A stretch of DNA of 30,141 nt from Pelargonium nanum (GCA_036897485.1 JAYMTF010000790.1:1-30141), one strand, 5' to 3'; shown: positions 1-11,837, counted from the stretch's first letter. Notes: generated from the letters alone by a model not told the origin. Made by a program: numbers and translations.

Positions 1-1009
1 TCAAAAGATTTTTGGGGGTGCGCTTTCTCATTCCTCTGGCATTTTCTTAGAAGTTAGCGGTTTTCTCTTTTTTCCAAAATTCCATAGAATAACTAAGAAA
101 AATTTCCCGGTATGAGTTTATCAACTTATCCATTAACAGAAGTATATAAAAGGGGGGTTAAAATTATACTTATAAAGGTTTTAAAGACTTAGATTCTATA
201 TAAAAAACACAATGAAACTAATAAAAGTAAATACCCTGATATCATATACTTTCCTCTTTCATCCCTTGTCAAAGGCAATTCTGGGATAATATAGGTCTAT
301 TCTCTTATTAGAGACAGGACCCCGGAAAAGATATAACATAAAAGCCCCTATAACCATTTATTACATAATTTTTTCATATGAAGAATTCCTACCCCGAGAA
401 AGTACATTTTAGCTAAGTCTCTCTAGTGAAACCCTTCACTTTCTTACTTAAGCTGAGTCCCTCTCTTGAGAAAAGAAAGGAAATCCCTAGTTTCTTTATA
501 TTTAACAGAGGATTCACTCCTTAAATTAGCAATTTCAAGTTACTTCTAACTAAAAAGAAACTGGAACCTGCTTTTCTCATTAACAAACTCCAACTTTTTA
601 ATGAAGTCAAGCAGTAAGAGGTTAACTTGCCGAAGTTACAATCAAGCCACAAAAAACTTGTAACTACACTAACCTTATTATATATATATTTATAAATTTC
701 AATTCTTCCCTGGGACTCCCTACTCACACGGGCCTACTACGGGGAAGAAAAGGTATTAAGCTTTAGTCTAAGGCTCCATGGAAATCCGCTCAGGAACTCT
801 CTGTGTACAAACCTTAGAAAGTAGTCGTGTAAGAAGGTTCTTACTAGAATATCCTGTGAAGAAAGACTTCCGAGAACAAAATAGACGTGTTACGCAGCTA
901 ACTATACTATGGGAAGTCACAGGCTGTTAGAACGCAGAAAGGTATTCCCGCTGCCCACGGGTTAAAGTCCGGGGAAAGGGCCCTTTAAGAGTAAAAATCG
1001 CTTAGATAA

Positions 1010-1044
1010 TATTCCCAAGAAAAAAAGAATGTTGCTTGGGAATA
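1010..1044. repeat. Inverted repeat, 10-bp stem
   Basis: TATTCCCAAG at 1010-1019 pairs perfectly with CTTGGGAATA at 1035-1044 around a 15-base A-rich loop. No T-run follows and there is no gene next to it, so a terminator or 3'-end role is unsupported. About one such stem is expected by chance in a window this size. Confidence 0.5.
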
Positions 1045-1385
1045 GGGGAATTCTTGTCTTATAAATATGTATCCCATGTGCGTATGTGTATGCCTGTATT
1101 GCCTGCGAGAGTATCCCTTCTAAATCCCCGCTGAAGCGAAGGAGGGTTAGATAGTGGAATATATCTACATACGTTATAGCCAACATCTACTCCTTAATTG
1201 ACTTACTTCCTTTTTCTGTATCATACTTTTTATTTTCTTATGAGCCCTACTCTTCTAAGCTGTACCTATTCTAGCTAGTGTATTCCTCTTCTTGGAGTTG
1301 TAGCTAGGATCTATTAGGAGTATAGTTAGCTATAGTATCTATATATAGTATTTTATTTGTATTTTATGTATTAGTATCTCTTTAT

Positions 1386-1411
1386 TTATAGTAATAGGTA
1401 TCTTACTATAA
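1386..1411. repeat. Inverted repeat, 9-bp stem
   Basis: TTATAGTAA at 1386-1394 pairs with TTACTATAA at 1403-1411 around an 8-base loop. One or two stems like this are expected by chance in 27 kb of AT-rich DNA, so no function is claimed. Confidence 0.4.
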
Positions 1412-2339
1412 TGGAGGGGTATGGGGGAGTTCCCTTCCCAAATAGATAATAGTGTTCTCTTGTTCTCTTTTTTGCTACTTTTTTCTCTCTTATAATTTAT
1501 AAGGAGTAGCTGTCTAACTAATAGAAAACCCTTTAGGAAGTTCCTTTAACAGGTAGCTGTTTTTAGTCCGGAAAGTAGCTTCAGAGTATAAGGAATAAAA
1601 TCTAATCCAGTACAAATGAGTAATATTTGCTTAACAAAAGAGAGTTGCTTTCTTCCTGATCTAGTTAACAAGGAGCTAAGCCTACTTTCTGAAAAAAGTA
1701 ATTAAATTCTATAGGAAATATGAACTATAAAAGCCTAAAACGAAACTGAGTGTCTAAACTAAGAATAAAGGATATTCTATATAGTAACTTGAGCCCTTTT
1801 CTATTTAATCTGGATTCCTCTAAGTCTTTTGGAAACTTTTGAAAAGTGTATCAAGTTTTTAAGAAGGAAACCCCCTTTTTTGTTTTGCTTAAGACCCTTA
1901 CTTAATATTAGTAAGCATAAATCCCATTCTTTGAAAAGAAAAGGGGCAACTAGACTTTCATTATTAAGAAATTAGGATACTACAGCTTAAGTATAAATGT
2001 TCCCTTTTTCTTTGTATCCCACCAAAACTAGACTCCTTAAATGGATCTGACCTATTTAAAAGGGCTCTTTAAATGTGAGAAGCTTTCTTCTTTATATGTC
2101 CTGTCGCACCGCTGAGTCTCTATGTAGAATTACATGTTAACTAAAGGTTTCGGAGAAAGTAACTAACTGTAAAACTCGCCTAAACAAAAGAGGAGGGAGA
2201 AAGTTAAAACTAACGAAAGTGCTTTATACTCTAGAATTAAAAGAAACCCTTCCTTACAATTTATGTATTTAACTATAATCTATAAGGATAAATGTGCTCT
2301 GTCTGGCACGCTCAGAATAACCTATATAGACCTTAGCAT

Positions 2340-2345
2340 CCCCCC
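2340..2345 (-). other. Six-G run in AAGGGGGG context
   Basis: One of eight runs of exactly six G/C in the AT-rich part. The others are at 152-157, 2680-2685, 3648-3653, 5622-5627, 16756-16761, 17322-17327 and 20485-20490. Read on the G strand, every one is preceded by AA. This one lies 13 bases before the 36-bp palindrome. Confidence 0.6.
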
Positions 2346-2358
2346 TTCTTTATAGCCT

Positions 2359-2394
2359 TACTAAGTCTAAATAAAGCTTTATTTAGACTTAGTA
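2359..2394. repeat. Perfect 36-bp palindrome
   Basis: The half-arm TACTAAGTCTAAATAAAG (2359-2376) is followed directly by its exact reverse complement (2377-2394), centred on AAGCTT. The next pair (2358/2395) is T/T, so the symmetry ends sharply. A perfect 18-bp arm with no loop is far beyond chance for 30 kb. As RNA it would fold into a strong hairpin; as DNA it could extrude a cruciform, bind a dimeric protein, or be the scar of two inverted element ends brought together. No open frame or known element flanks it, so its nature is unknown. Confidence 0.95.
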
Positions 2395-2452
2395 TGATCC
2401 CGCGCTCCGTCCTTTGTTGGTTAAATCAAAACCGTACTTTATCAATATACAA

Positions 2453-2463
2453 TGGTTCAAGTC
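2453..2463 (+). other. tRNA T-arm / B-box-like motif
   Basis: GGTTCAAGTCC matches the T-loop consensus GGTTCRANNCC exactly. The flanking bases do not form a T-stem, and no D-arm or anticodon arm is visible at the right spacing upstream. It is therefore a motif or an eroded tRNA relic, not a tRNA gene. It lies 59 bases downstream of the 36-bp palindrome. Confidence 0.35.
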
Positions 2464-2814
2464 CCGCTTCTCATAATTGATGATGAACTTACTCTCTTTT
2501 TTTTCTAGCTATATAGAAATTTCATGTTCCCGTTCTATTTCTAAATTTCTAAAACACTCCAGGGTTTCTATAAAAAGACCTAGTCATGGAATATTCTCGA
2601 GTCGCAGAATCTTAATTAACGAAATGAATGGAAGCTCTTATTGTCTAAAATCTTATTCTTTAATTTCCTTTTCTAGGCGCCCCCCTTGTGAGAGATAAGC
2701 GTATATGTATTAGATTTAGTAACTCCTCAAATTATGAGAAAGTCTTTTAACTAGTCCAGATATCAGATAAGATTTCTGCTTTAATTGAAATAACCCTAAG
2801 GCTCAAATAAATTG

Positions 2815-2905
2815 AAGAGTCGGCAGCCTACCTATTAGGGATTTGAACCTGCGAGATTTTTACTAGAATTAATTTGCTCTACCCCAGATCTGTTATAAAT
2901 TACTG
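2815..2905 (-). pseudogene. Eroded tRNA-like sequence, trnK-like ends
   Basis: On the minus strand, GGTAGAGCA (a D-arm end) is followed after 21 bases by CGCAGGTTCAAATCC (T-arm). That spacing and both end blocks agree with plant trnK(UUU) as I remember it. The 21 bases between agree at only about a third of positions, do not form a proper anticodon stem, and the T-stem pairs only next to its loop. It reads as a decayed tRNA or a tRNA-derived Pol III-type promoter, not a working tRNA. The trnK assignment is tentative. Confidence 0.3.
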
Positions 2906-3275
2906 CCTAATAAACTATACTATATAGGACCTAGCTTAAGGATTTCTTTGTATCTAACTATATAAGCGATTCCTTGTGATTCTTATTACCTTGTCTTTAC
3001 TTAGATTGATTTCTTATAAGCGAACTCTCGTGAAATCCCTGCTTTCTTGAAAATTGCTGTATAGCCTATACGAATCCTTTAGGTACATTGACAACTCTTT
3101 ATTATAAAAAGGATTCCAATCTTACTTTTAAGTAGTTTTATTACACTCAAGCATCTTAAAAGGGAATATCTCAACTTGTAATAAATCTTTGAGAAGGATA
3201 TCCTTAATTGATAGCTAAATGCGTTGTTTCATTGGGGATAACCCACAAGATAAGGCTGACCTTGTTCAGGGGCCC

Positions 3276-3292
3276 GTATATATAATATATAC
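3276..3292. repeat. 17-base AT palindrome
   Basis: An alternating T/A tract is bounded by G at 3276 and C at 3292 and is symmetric around position 3284. AT-only palindromes of this kind arise easily in AT-rich DNA, so this is recorded as a simple repeat. Confidence 0.6.
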
Positions 3293-6030
3293 CGAAAATA
3301 GTCAATTAATTTCTTGTAAGGAAACCCTTAATTCCAGTTTATCAAAAATATTGATACTTTAGAAGTCCTTAGTAATAATGTATTCATAGTCAGCTTGACT
3401 TGAGCTTCCTTGCCCAATCTTTCTAAAAACGTCTTACTAAAAAAAAGTTTGCCTTTAATTAGTTTAATAATTAAATTTCTTATATACTATAAATTTAAAA
3501 GTTCTTAGGAGTAATTTAAAAAAAGAAAAGAGCCAATGGTTTCGTTTTCATAAGGTTGCCTCGTGAATTACTAGATTACTAAGGATTCCTGTGAAGTTTG
3601 ACAGAGTATAAAATAGATTAAGGTGAGCTTGTTTTACTAGCAAGGGACCCCCCTTTTTTGTCCAAATACAAGAGATTTGTTATTTGTGGAAGCCTTTTAT
3701 CTAGTACTACTAACTGTCATAAAAAAAGTACTTTAAATGTATATGTTATAGAAATTCAGTTTTATTATAAATAAATTTCCTTCGGGTTTCCTATCATAAA
3801 ATGTCTAACCTTTTAAAGAAAAAAGGAAAAGCTACTTACTACTTATGAGATACCTTAGTTAAATTTATTACAAAGAATTGGTTAACAAGAAATTGTAAGA
3901 CGCTTCTTTAGACTAAAATCCCCTCTATTAGATATGTAACTCCACTTACAACAAATAGTAAATTAGGAAATAAAATTCTCTTACAAGGTACTGCGTAAAC
4001 TGCTTAACTTACTTCATTCTAGGAATTCCTTTACAAACAAAGCTTACAAACCTTGAAGAATAATCCGCAGAATACTTACATTAAATTAAAAAGAAAAATC
4101 GTATCAGTAATAATTAAGTATTTACTAAACTTAGTATTGCTGACTTACATCTAAAAATTAGCTTGAGGAGAGTTATTTATTACAAATATTAAGAAAAAAA
4201 TAGGGAATCCTGTTCAAGAAATGTAACTCCAGCTAATAATGAAACTTATGGAGTTCGACTAGAAGTTTGCTCTTATATAGAGCTCTCTTTCATGGTTGGG
4301 ATTATACCTAATAGAAGGGTATAACTTTTTAAATAAAGGTGGGATTTTTTACTGATTTATATTATCTTTTCTTAATTCCTTGTACTAGATGCTAGCCTAG
4401 GGAAGTCCCTTACAAAAAAGAGAAGTAGGGAGTACACAAATAAGGGTTCCAATAGAATACTACAAGATATACGAAAAAGGGCTTATGGCTTAAAAATAAT
4501 ACGTAATCTAGATTATAAGGATATTTTGAAATTGTAAAGAAAACTAACTAAGAATACCGATTCCTAGAATCGAAATTCCTAGGATTTAATCTCTAACTCT
4601 TTTAGGATTTTCCATCTCTTTTTCGTAAAAGCAAAGGAATCCCTTTTAGTCTGTTAGTAACCTATAAACTTTATTTCCAAGCCTGCCTACTATTTCTCGT
4701 TTACAAAAGTCTTCTTTACTTATTACTTACTTAGATTTCCATTTAAGTCCATATAAACTCTCAGGATTCCCTAAAAAAGTACTAAAGAAAAACTTTCACA
4801 AACCCCTGTATAAAGGTTAGGTTAAAACGAATTGGATTCTGATTAATTAACAAAGAGCTCAAGTTTACATATATTTATAAATTATAAAAGGATTTGGTTA
4901 ATTAGTTAGGAAAAAAGACTGACACTGACTGAAGTAGTTAAGGAAATTACCATTATAAACCTAATACGATTCTAATTCTAGCTATTTAATAGGATTAAAA
5001 ACGGAGTAACATTACTTAGAAGATAGGAATACTTATTTAATATCGGGGTACTATTCTATTTGATGCTTTATTCCAGAAACAGTATAAGTTTTAGGCTTAT
5101 GTATCTCCGCGATTCACTCGGCTACTCGTAATTTTTTACTAAAAAATCTGACGAGAAATCTAGGCTAGGGTACTATTCGATATACCTCTTCGACTCTTGA
5201 ACTATCAAAAAAAGTACTGTTACCAGAGATAGGGGTTGTTTGGTTTCTCCAAGTTAGAGTCACTCGCCAAAGATAAGGATGCCTCTTATATGACTAGGAT
5301 TCGTTTAATGAACTAAAAGACTTTTCTTAACTACCTAAATGAGATACTGAATTGGGTTCCGTATCATACCATAGAAGGAGTTGCTTGGAGAAAGACCTAC
5401 TCGTAAAGAGTTTCCTCTAATCACCCCATTGAATCCATAATTTAAGGAAAGTGATGCTTAGACACAAGGGGATCCTGGCCCTTCTTTTTATGGATCGAGA
5501 CTCATGGATAAAAAAGAGTGCTTATCTTGCATTTCAGTAAAGCTTCTCTAAAAGGTAATCAAAGACATTGGAATTATAAAGAAAGCTGTACTATATTGAC
5601 AAGAAAGAATTAATAGAAAGACCCCCCTTGAGAAAGCGCGTAAGATTCTGGACTGAACTTGCTAACCTTATTTTAATGATGTTGCTTTGGACGATAAATC
5701 TAAATTCCATGTGATCAAATCCAAGTTGTATACTCTAAGGTATTAAATTAAAGCTAGATCTTTACTCAGTAAAAGAGTATAAAACGTAATTTGGTAATTA
5801 GGAAAGGAGCAATAAGGGCACGCACAAAAAGAGAAGACTATAAAAGTAGCCCTGTCGTCTAGCAATTGAAAATTACTCGAGCTACCCGCTTTCAACGAAT
5901 TCCATAAATAAGTAGAGTAAGACGATACTTGATTTGTATAGACTTAAATTTTCTTGGATAAATCTAATTATTTGTAGTATATTTTTTTGTTCTGTAAAGG
6001 TTTTTAATACTTTATTAGATTGGAGTCCTC

Positions 6031-6050
6031 CTATCAATGACTATCAATGA
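6031..6050 (+). repeat. Tandem duplication of a 10-base unit
   Basis: CTATCAATGA occurs twice in direct succession without mismatch (6031-6040, 6041-6050). It looks like a recent slippage or repair duplication. The flanks CCTC and AAGGAG are partly complementary, so a short hairpin can be drawn around it, but I give that no weight. Confidence 0.85.
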
Positions 6051-6301
6051 AGGAGCTTTAGCTTTGTTTGGCTTCTCAATTTAAGACCAAAGCCTGCCCT
6101 ACAAGTGAGAGCCTTAAAATACTAATGAGTAATAAGCTTTTAGGCAAACTTCCCCTAAGAAGAATAAGACAGACAAACTAAACCAAAACCCCATAAACAA
6201 GATTCTCAATTTATCTACTCTTAAATTTAAATACTGTTATATGTTATCCAACTCTTTACTTTTTTTCCTTAAATAAAGGAATCTACGGGATCCGTTTTGC
6301 G

Positions 6302-6323
6302 AAACCCTTGGGTTTTTACCCAA
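6302..6323 (+). other. Two mutually exclusive short hairpins
   Basis: AAACCC (6302-6307) can pair with GGGTTT (6310-6315), or TTGGGT (6308-6313) can pair with ACCCAA (6318-6323). The two stems share bases and cannot form together. There is no reading frame downstream, so a regulatory switch is not supported. Confidence 0.3.
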
Positions 6324-8496
6324 ACTGAACTAAGAGCACTCTTTGCCCCATCGGGGAATTCTGAGTTGTTTTTTAAATACCATAAAATTAAGTTACAAAA
6401 AAAAGATACAAAAACTCCATAGCAGTATAGCTCTCACTAAATGAGTAAAGTTTGCTGCCGTGCCTATGCTAGATCTCTTATCTATTTTTAGTTTGTTCGG
6501 GATTATGCCTTTCTACTTTCAAGATCTGAGAATGTGCTATGTTAAGGAAGCAAAATCTTTTTAGTTAACATCTCATTATAATATAAGGCATTCTGACCCG
6601 CGAGTTTTAAAGTAAAACATCATACCAAAGAATATTAATAGCAAGGGTTCGAATCATGTTCTATAAGAGTTTAAACTTTAGTATCTACTGTTGTGTCCAA
6701 AACTCTAATCCAAAATTTGTGCTATAAATTAACCCTCCTTGATTTGACTTTGGAATTTAAATTCATTCTTCATAATTAGGATTCTTTCTTTTTCATGAAG
6801 TAAACAATATACTTAATTGAGAACGCTTATCTTTTCCAGTAATTAAAAAAAATGTCGGAGTGTGTCTTCAAGTACCACCAGATGTTTGCTAGAAACCAGT
6901 CCCCTATAATATAGCTGAAAAGAAGAAACTGAATAGAAATTAGGGAGCTTCCCGAGCCCTTACCCGAGTAAAAATTATATTTATTGAGTCTTGAAAAGCA
7001 ATCAAATAGTACGAAAGCAGGAGTCGAGCAATAGACAAGAACTTGTTACATCTACATTTAAAGGATCCAGACGGTAAACACTACTTATATTTTCAGCAGG
7101 CACAAAAATTACATTATTTCCAATATATTATGAATTTATATATAAATGTTAGACTCAGCTTTCCTTTGCGAAGCACTCCCCTCCTCAATATATGTCTCAC
7201 AAGTAGAACTCTTTTATATTTCTGTACACTTCTTAGTCTCTCTTTTCAACATCCGATTCAGTTTTAAGATTTTAACAGTATATTCCGAGATAGGGATTCG
7301 TTGATCTACTACTAGGGGTCCCGGTTGTTATTCTATAAAAAGCGTTCCATTATCGTAGTTATAGTAAATAAGCCAGGGCTTTGGATTAGGTTTCTATATT
7401 AGACGGAGTTAGTAGTTGTTATCAGAAAAAGGTACTATGGCTCAAGGTTTTTTTTTACTTTTTATAGCGAAATAGTTAATGAAAATGGGAAATCTTTAAA
7501 GTAAAGAATAACTCCTATTAGAATGGGCATGAGATAGAGAGTTACTTTTTCGGATATGCTCGCGTAAGAACATGGTCCCAAGATTTAGGGGATCCCTATT
7601 AAAAATGCTTTCAACTTTATTACCTCACTCAAAACAACTATCAGAAAATAATATTTTAAAGCAAAGACTTTAATATAGTTGATAGAAGCCCATATATTGC
7701 AATTCAACAAGTCTCTAGCTACTCCTAGCTATAAACCGAGTTGTAGTGAGAGTTCGTAGTCCGGCTTTTGGTAAGTCCCTTTTGAAATATAGAAGCTTTT
7801 ATTATATTTTTAAGTTTGTTTATCGATATAGCTTTAACTTCTTCAAAAATTAGGGTACGAGATGCCTTCTAGCACCGGACACAAAGCTTAAATTTACTTA
7901 AGTTATGCATTCTTTGCCTATTAGGGATCAAGTAAAATACGTATAGTTTAATTCTTTTACAAGCATATCCCTCTCTTATTATATGGCATATACAAGAGTC
8001 TTTAAACTTGAAGTTTTATATACCTTTTCCTATTATATCTGGGTGTAGAAACATCTATTAGATTTTTAATAAGTTATATTACTAAATAATTTGTTTTACT
8101 CATAGACCCAAAAGTCCTTTTTAGTAGGGGTATACCTGTACAGGATCCAATAAGTAAAAAAGGAATATCCGCAAGGCTTCTAGAGTTTGTAAGAACAAGA
8201 CTACTGTATAAGAGATATTATGTAAAAAGCAACTGATTTCTATTTTTAACCGGTGCCCTGGAAATGTAAGGAGATCCCTAACAAAATTATATAAACAAAG
8301 AATCGTAAATTAGATTTATAAGTAATTATACAGCACTCTTTCTAAATTAACATTTTACGAAATGGACTCTTCAAGGTATTGGGTGTTTCTCTCTATAGCG
8401 CTCAATTTTTTAAAAATCTAGAGTTTTTTTCTTGAGGATTCTATTAAAAGTTTTTATAACGACACCGCTTCAACTAGAAACTATATCTGCGGTCTA

Positions 8497-8775
8497 ATGC
8501 TTCCAGTAGACAAAATGTACAAAAATAAGAAACTTAATCTGGGAGCGAACCCCTGCGGAATAGATTTTAGTTCGAAGAAGGAATTGCCCTTCTTTCGAAG
8601 TACTGTCCTTTTGAGTTATTGCTGGCTTTGTGCCAAGAAGCCTTATATTGATACCATGTATTATAGAAGGAGTTCAGAAAGGGTTGTAGCAACTCAGCTT
8701 AGTTATAATATCTGGTTATCAGGCAATGTTTTTTTGCAATTTAGGTTTTTTCGAGAGCTACTGCTGCTATATTGA
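8497..8775 (+). CDS. Hypothetical 92-codon ORF, probably spurious
   Basis: This is the longest ATG-to-stop frame in the AT-rich part. The product would be a 92-residue basic protein with hydrophobic stretches near its middle and C-terminus. I recognise no domain, repeat or signal. A run of about this length is expected by chance at this composition, there is no convincing ribosome binding site, and no partner gene is near. The frame contains an imperfect hairpin at 8571-8599 (TTCGAAGAAGG against CCTTC-T-TTCGAA), which makes a structured noncoding segment as likely as a gene. Confidence 0.12.
   Translation: MLPVDKMYKNKKLNLGANPCGIDFSSKKELPFFRSTVLLSYCWLCAKKPYIDTMYYRRSSERVVATQLSYNIWLSGNVFLQFRFFRELLLLY
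8571..8599. repeat. Hairpin, 11 bp with one bulge
   Basis: TTCGAAGAAGG (8571-8581) pairs with the segment 8588-8599 if a single T at 8593 is bulged, leaving a 6-base loop AATTGC. It sits in the longest open frame of the desert. The stem is stronger than most here, but no function is apparent. Confidence 0.5.
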
Positions 8776-9695
8776 TCATAATAACGAGAAACTTCGATGC
8801 GTTTTTGTAATAATGGAATCACAGTATTATATCTTGGACTTGAGTAATAAATAAATTCCAGCCTTTTACTTCTTATGACAAGATAACCTACTAATTTGAC
8901 TTCATAAGCACCTCTCTAGTCTTGACAGAGCTAAGGATAAAATGCCTTTCTATGGGGAATCCCTGAACACTAAATTAAAATTCTTTTTATTTCATAAGCT
9001 TAAGAGTCTTTATACCTCTGAGTTTATTATGGTATTAAGCGAGCTCTCTTAGTTAAATTAGTTTTACTGCCTTAGAATCTGGTCTAAACTTAGGATTTCT
9101 AGAATATTTTTATTTAAATAAGACTTAGAGAAAGTTAAATAACCGGACTCGCCGGAATTTCTGAGTTATCCTTTTGTGTGATATAGTGCAAAAAAAGGAC
9201 ATACGCTAGCTTTTAATTATGAGTCTCCTACTTACTCTGACTTAAGACCACAATACTTCAAAGGATCTTTGAATAGGGGTAGGGTATACAAAGGTCTAAT
9301 ATTTACAGTATCTTTATACCGTAGCCACTGAAAATATTTTATACTATAAGAATGCTTTTTGCTTTGTTTATTATTTAACTCTTGCCTGTTTTAGACCCTC
9401 TGTTACTGTGTTGAACATTTAAAACTCTATAAGAGAATAGAACACCTATGATATAACTTTGCTTTTAAGCAGCGATAAGTTCCCTGGAATTTATAAGGCA
9501 GGGAGTCCTTTTTTTCTCTCTTAAAATCCTTGTTCTCAAAGGTAATTTACAATTCTAGGAAAGAACAAAGCAAGAAGCTATTATTTATTATAGTATACAA
9601 AACCAAAGCTTTTCTAATTTTCGGTATTACTAAAAATTTTTACAGTCCTTGTTTTATAAGCCAAGTTACGGATTACTGCCTCTATTATAATGAAG

Positions 9696-9716
9696 CTTAC
9701 TAAAACTTTTAGTAAG
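9696..9716. repeat. Inverted repeat, 10-bp arms, 1-base centre
   Basis: CTTACTAAAA (9696-9705) and its exact reverse complement (9707-9716) flank one C. In practice the stem would be about 9 bp with a 3-base loop. It is rare for chance, but not as striking as the palindrome at 2359. Confidence 0.6.
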
Positions 9717-10155
9717 TGAGATCCAATTAATAAAATTCTAGAGTTAGCATCTCCTATAGGCCAGACCTTTTCTACCTTTAGTAAAGCAGAGCTGAGTATA
9801 CACCTTTGAGCTTACACTTCAGGTTAACCTATTCTAGCTTGTCGTTTGTATTTAGTTTTACAAGGGGTCGCCGCATTATAAAAAGAGTAAAGAAATATTA
9901 GAAAAATAGTACTAGATTTCTACTGGAAACTCCAAGAAGACCCAAACTTCATTGGGCAAGGGGGACTCCATCTCTTTTTTGAGATAACTTATACTTATAT
10001 GTATATACCGACCAAAAGAAGAATTATCTAAGGGTGGTGGTGGGTTGAAATACAGCACCATATGGATTCCAGGCCCCCATCATAGGATACGCACATAGAT
10101 TTACAACTTGTCAAAATTACGGTTCGGGTCGTACCGAGTCTTTTTAGTAGAACTA

Positions 10156-10175
10156 AATATCTAATATTAGATATT
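10156..10175. repeat. Perfect 20-bp palindrome
   Basis: AATATCTAATATTAGATATT is its own reverse complement, centred between 10165 and 10166. Somewhat under one in ten windows of this size and composition would hold one by chance. No gene adjoins it. Confidence 0.8.
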
Positions 10176-11482
10176 AGGAAGCTTAACCCAACAAGGATAG
10201 CCTTAAGAATTTGGTTCCCTTACTATGATATAACAAGGATGCCGGCTAGGAGGTGGAGAAAAAGCATGTAATGTTTGTAGCTAAGGGCATTTTAATATAA
10301 GGAGTATGTTTTAATTCATTTTATTCTTACTACCTTTTAATTTTTACATCGACAATTCGGAGTCCGATCAAAAAGAGTGGTATCAGGTTTGAATGCCATC
10401 AGGGCGGCTCTAGAAGGGAAAAAAAGAGGAATCCAATATCTTAATCGTCTATTGGGGATTATAAACACTCTACCTTGATACGGGTATTTTATTATATGGT
10501 AAAAGAATAGCTTAATACTCAGTTTCCGTGCTATGTAGAGATATTAAAATCTTCTGGTTCTCCAGTATTTTTATATAAGTATATTCCTTTTTGCTTCATT
10601 TCCAGGCTGGGTTTAGACGCGTTTTCCTACCCTTTAATTATTTGCACTATAGGACTATGTGATCAGATTGGTCTAGATTGTTACACAAAGTGAAAGTATC
10701 CTATCGCTCTTATATTTATTTAAGTAAGGTACTTTTTTCATATAACGACTTAACGCCAAAATTACAACAACTGTACTCTTTTTCAACCTACTACCCTCTT
10801 TCAGCGTCTGTTCAAACATAAGTTAATAAAGTTTTTAAAATATAGTCTTTTTTGTGTTACTAGCATCCTTGTAAATTAGTTTTTTATAGAGTGTTCCTAT
10901 GTTAATGAAGCGGATAGCTTTTTTGTTACCCTCCATTCAAGTTACAAGTATATACTTTCTAAGACATATAGACGAGACTAGTAAATAAAGTAAATAAATT
11001 TTGTTTTTATGACTCAGATCTGGGCCAAGACAAAGCGGAATACTACATAAAATAGAAACTATACGAAATATTCACACATAAGCATAAGGGGCAAAAGTAT
11101 CCTAAGGGGGAATCTCAAGTACTGGATTTCAATTAAAATTTTTCGGATATTAATATACTGAGAATTTATATATGAACCGGGACTCATTATACCTAAGTAA
11201 ACACTAGCTCTCAAGGGTATGCTTTTCAAAACCAAGAGTTTTTCGGGAAGTATTGAACTATACGCGTATAGGTAGGAAATTCGTTGTTACTCAAATGTCC
11301 TGTGCTTTTTAGGGTTAACCTCCTATAACACATATGAAACCAAAATATGTGCAACTCACTCTGTACTGGCCTTAAAAAAGGAGTCTTTGCTCTGACTGAT
11401 CTAGCTCTCCACCCGATATAGAAGCCGGAGTATTTAAATAGAACCCAATCTTCGTTCTAGAGGGTAGATAGGGGAGTTCTTA

Positions 11483-11496
11483 AATGAGGCCTCATT
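11483..11496. repeat. 14-bp palindrome with GGCC core
   Basis: AATGAGGCCTCATT is perfectly symmetric around 11489/11490. Its G+C-bearing core in AT-rich DNA makes it slightly unusual. It could be a protein site or chance. Confidence 0.5.
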
Positions 11497-11837
11497 AAGG
11501 TCAATCCTTATTAATAGATATAGCCTCCAATTAAGTATATGAGATTCAGTTCAGCATACTTACTTTAGACTTTCTGTGGAGTTATATTAAGAGGGCCCAG
11601 TTCTTAGGTCACTACACCAATAAAGTCTTATGAAGCTTTTACAATCTAAAAACTTAGTTAAATGTCCTACTCTATACTAGGAAATTTATATACATAAGTT
11701 GGGTTAAACCCCTTTCGAGATTGCGCGCGGAAGAAATCTTTTTTTAGTGCTTCTAGTAAAAAGATCTCCCGTTCTTAATAAAAAAGAATATTCTGATAAC
11801 TACAAAGTCTAAAAAAGTCGTTTATTTCACTTTGACA

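Larger units (their letters stand above)
1..2338. other. AT-rich noncoding block, left end
   Basis: I see no gene here. All six frames are broken by frequent stops and no frame exceeds about 75 codons. The block holds a six-G run at 152-157, a short palindrome AAAGGGCCCTTT at 975-986, and hairpins at 829-844 (7-bp stem), 1010-1044 and 1386-1411. A repeated 8-base word GTAGCTGT lies near 1507 and 1551. The texture (AAGG/CCTT runs, CG not depleted) suggests organellar spacer, but that is inference. Confidence 0.6.
2906..8490. other. AT-rich noncoding block
   Basis: No recognisable gene is present and open frames stay short. The block includes the AT palindrome at 3276-3292, small hairpins at 3454-3475, 4302-4324 and 5125-5155, six-G/C runs at 3648 and 5622, a 10-bp tandem duplication at 6031-6050, and a pair of competing hairpins at 6302-6323. 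A T-loop-like GGTTCGAATC at 6646 has no stem. A 74-codon frame at 7043-7267 resembles no protein I know and is treated as chance. Confidence 0.6.

Noticed and set aside
7043..7267. 74-codon open frame on the plus strand
   Set aside because: It starts at a non-ATG codon, has no known domain, and its length is within chance for this composition.
11090..11130. Possible large-subunit rRNA block (TCCTAAGG context)
   Set aside because: Only the short word TCCTAAGG agrees; flanks do not match and no neighbouring rRNA blocks are found.
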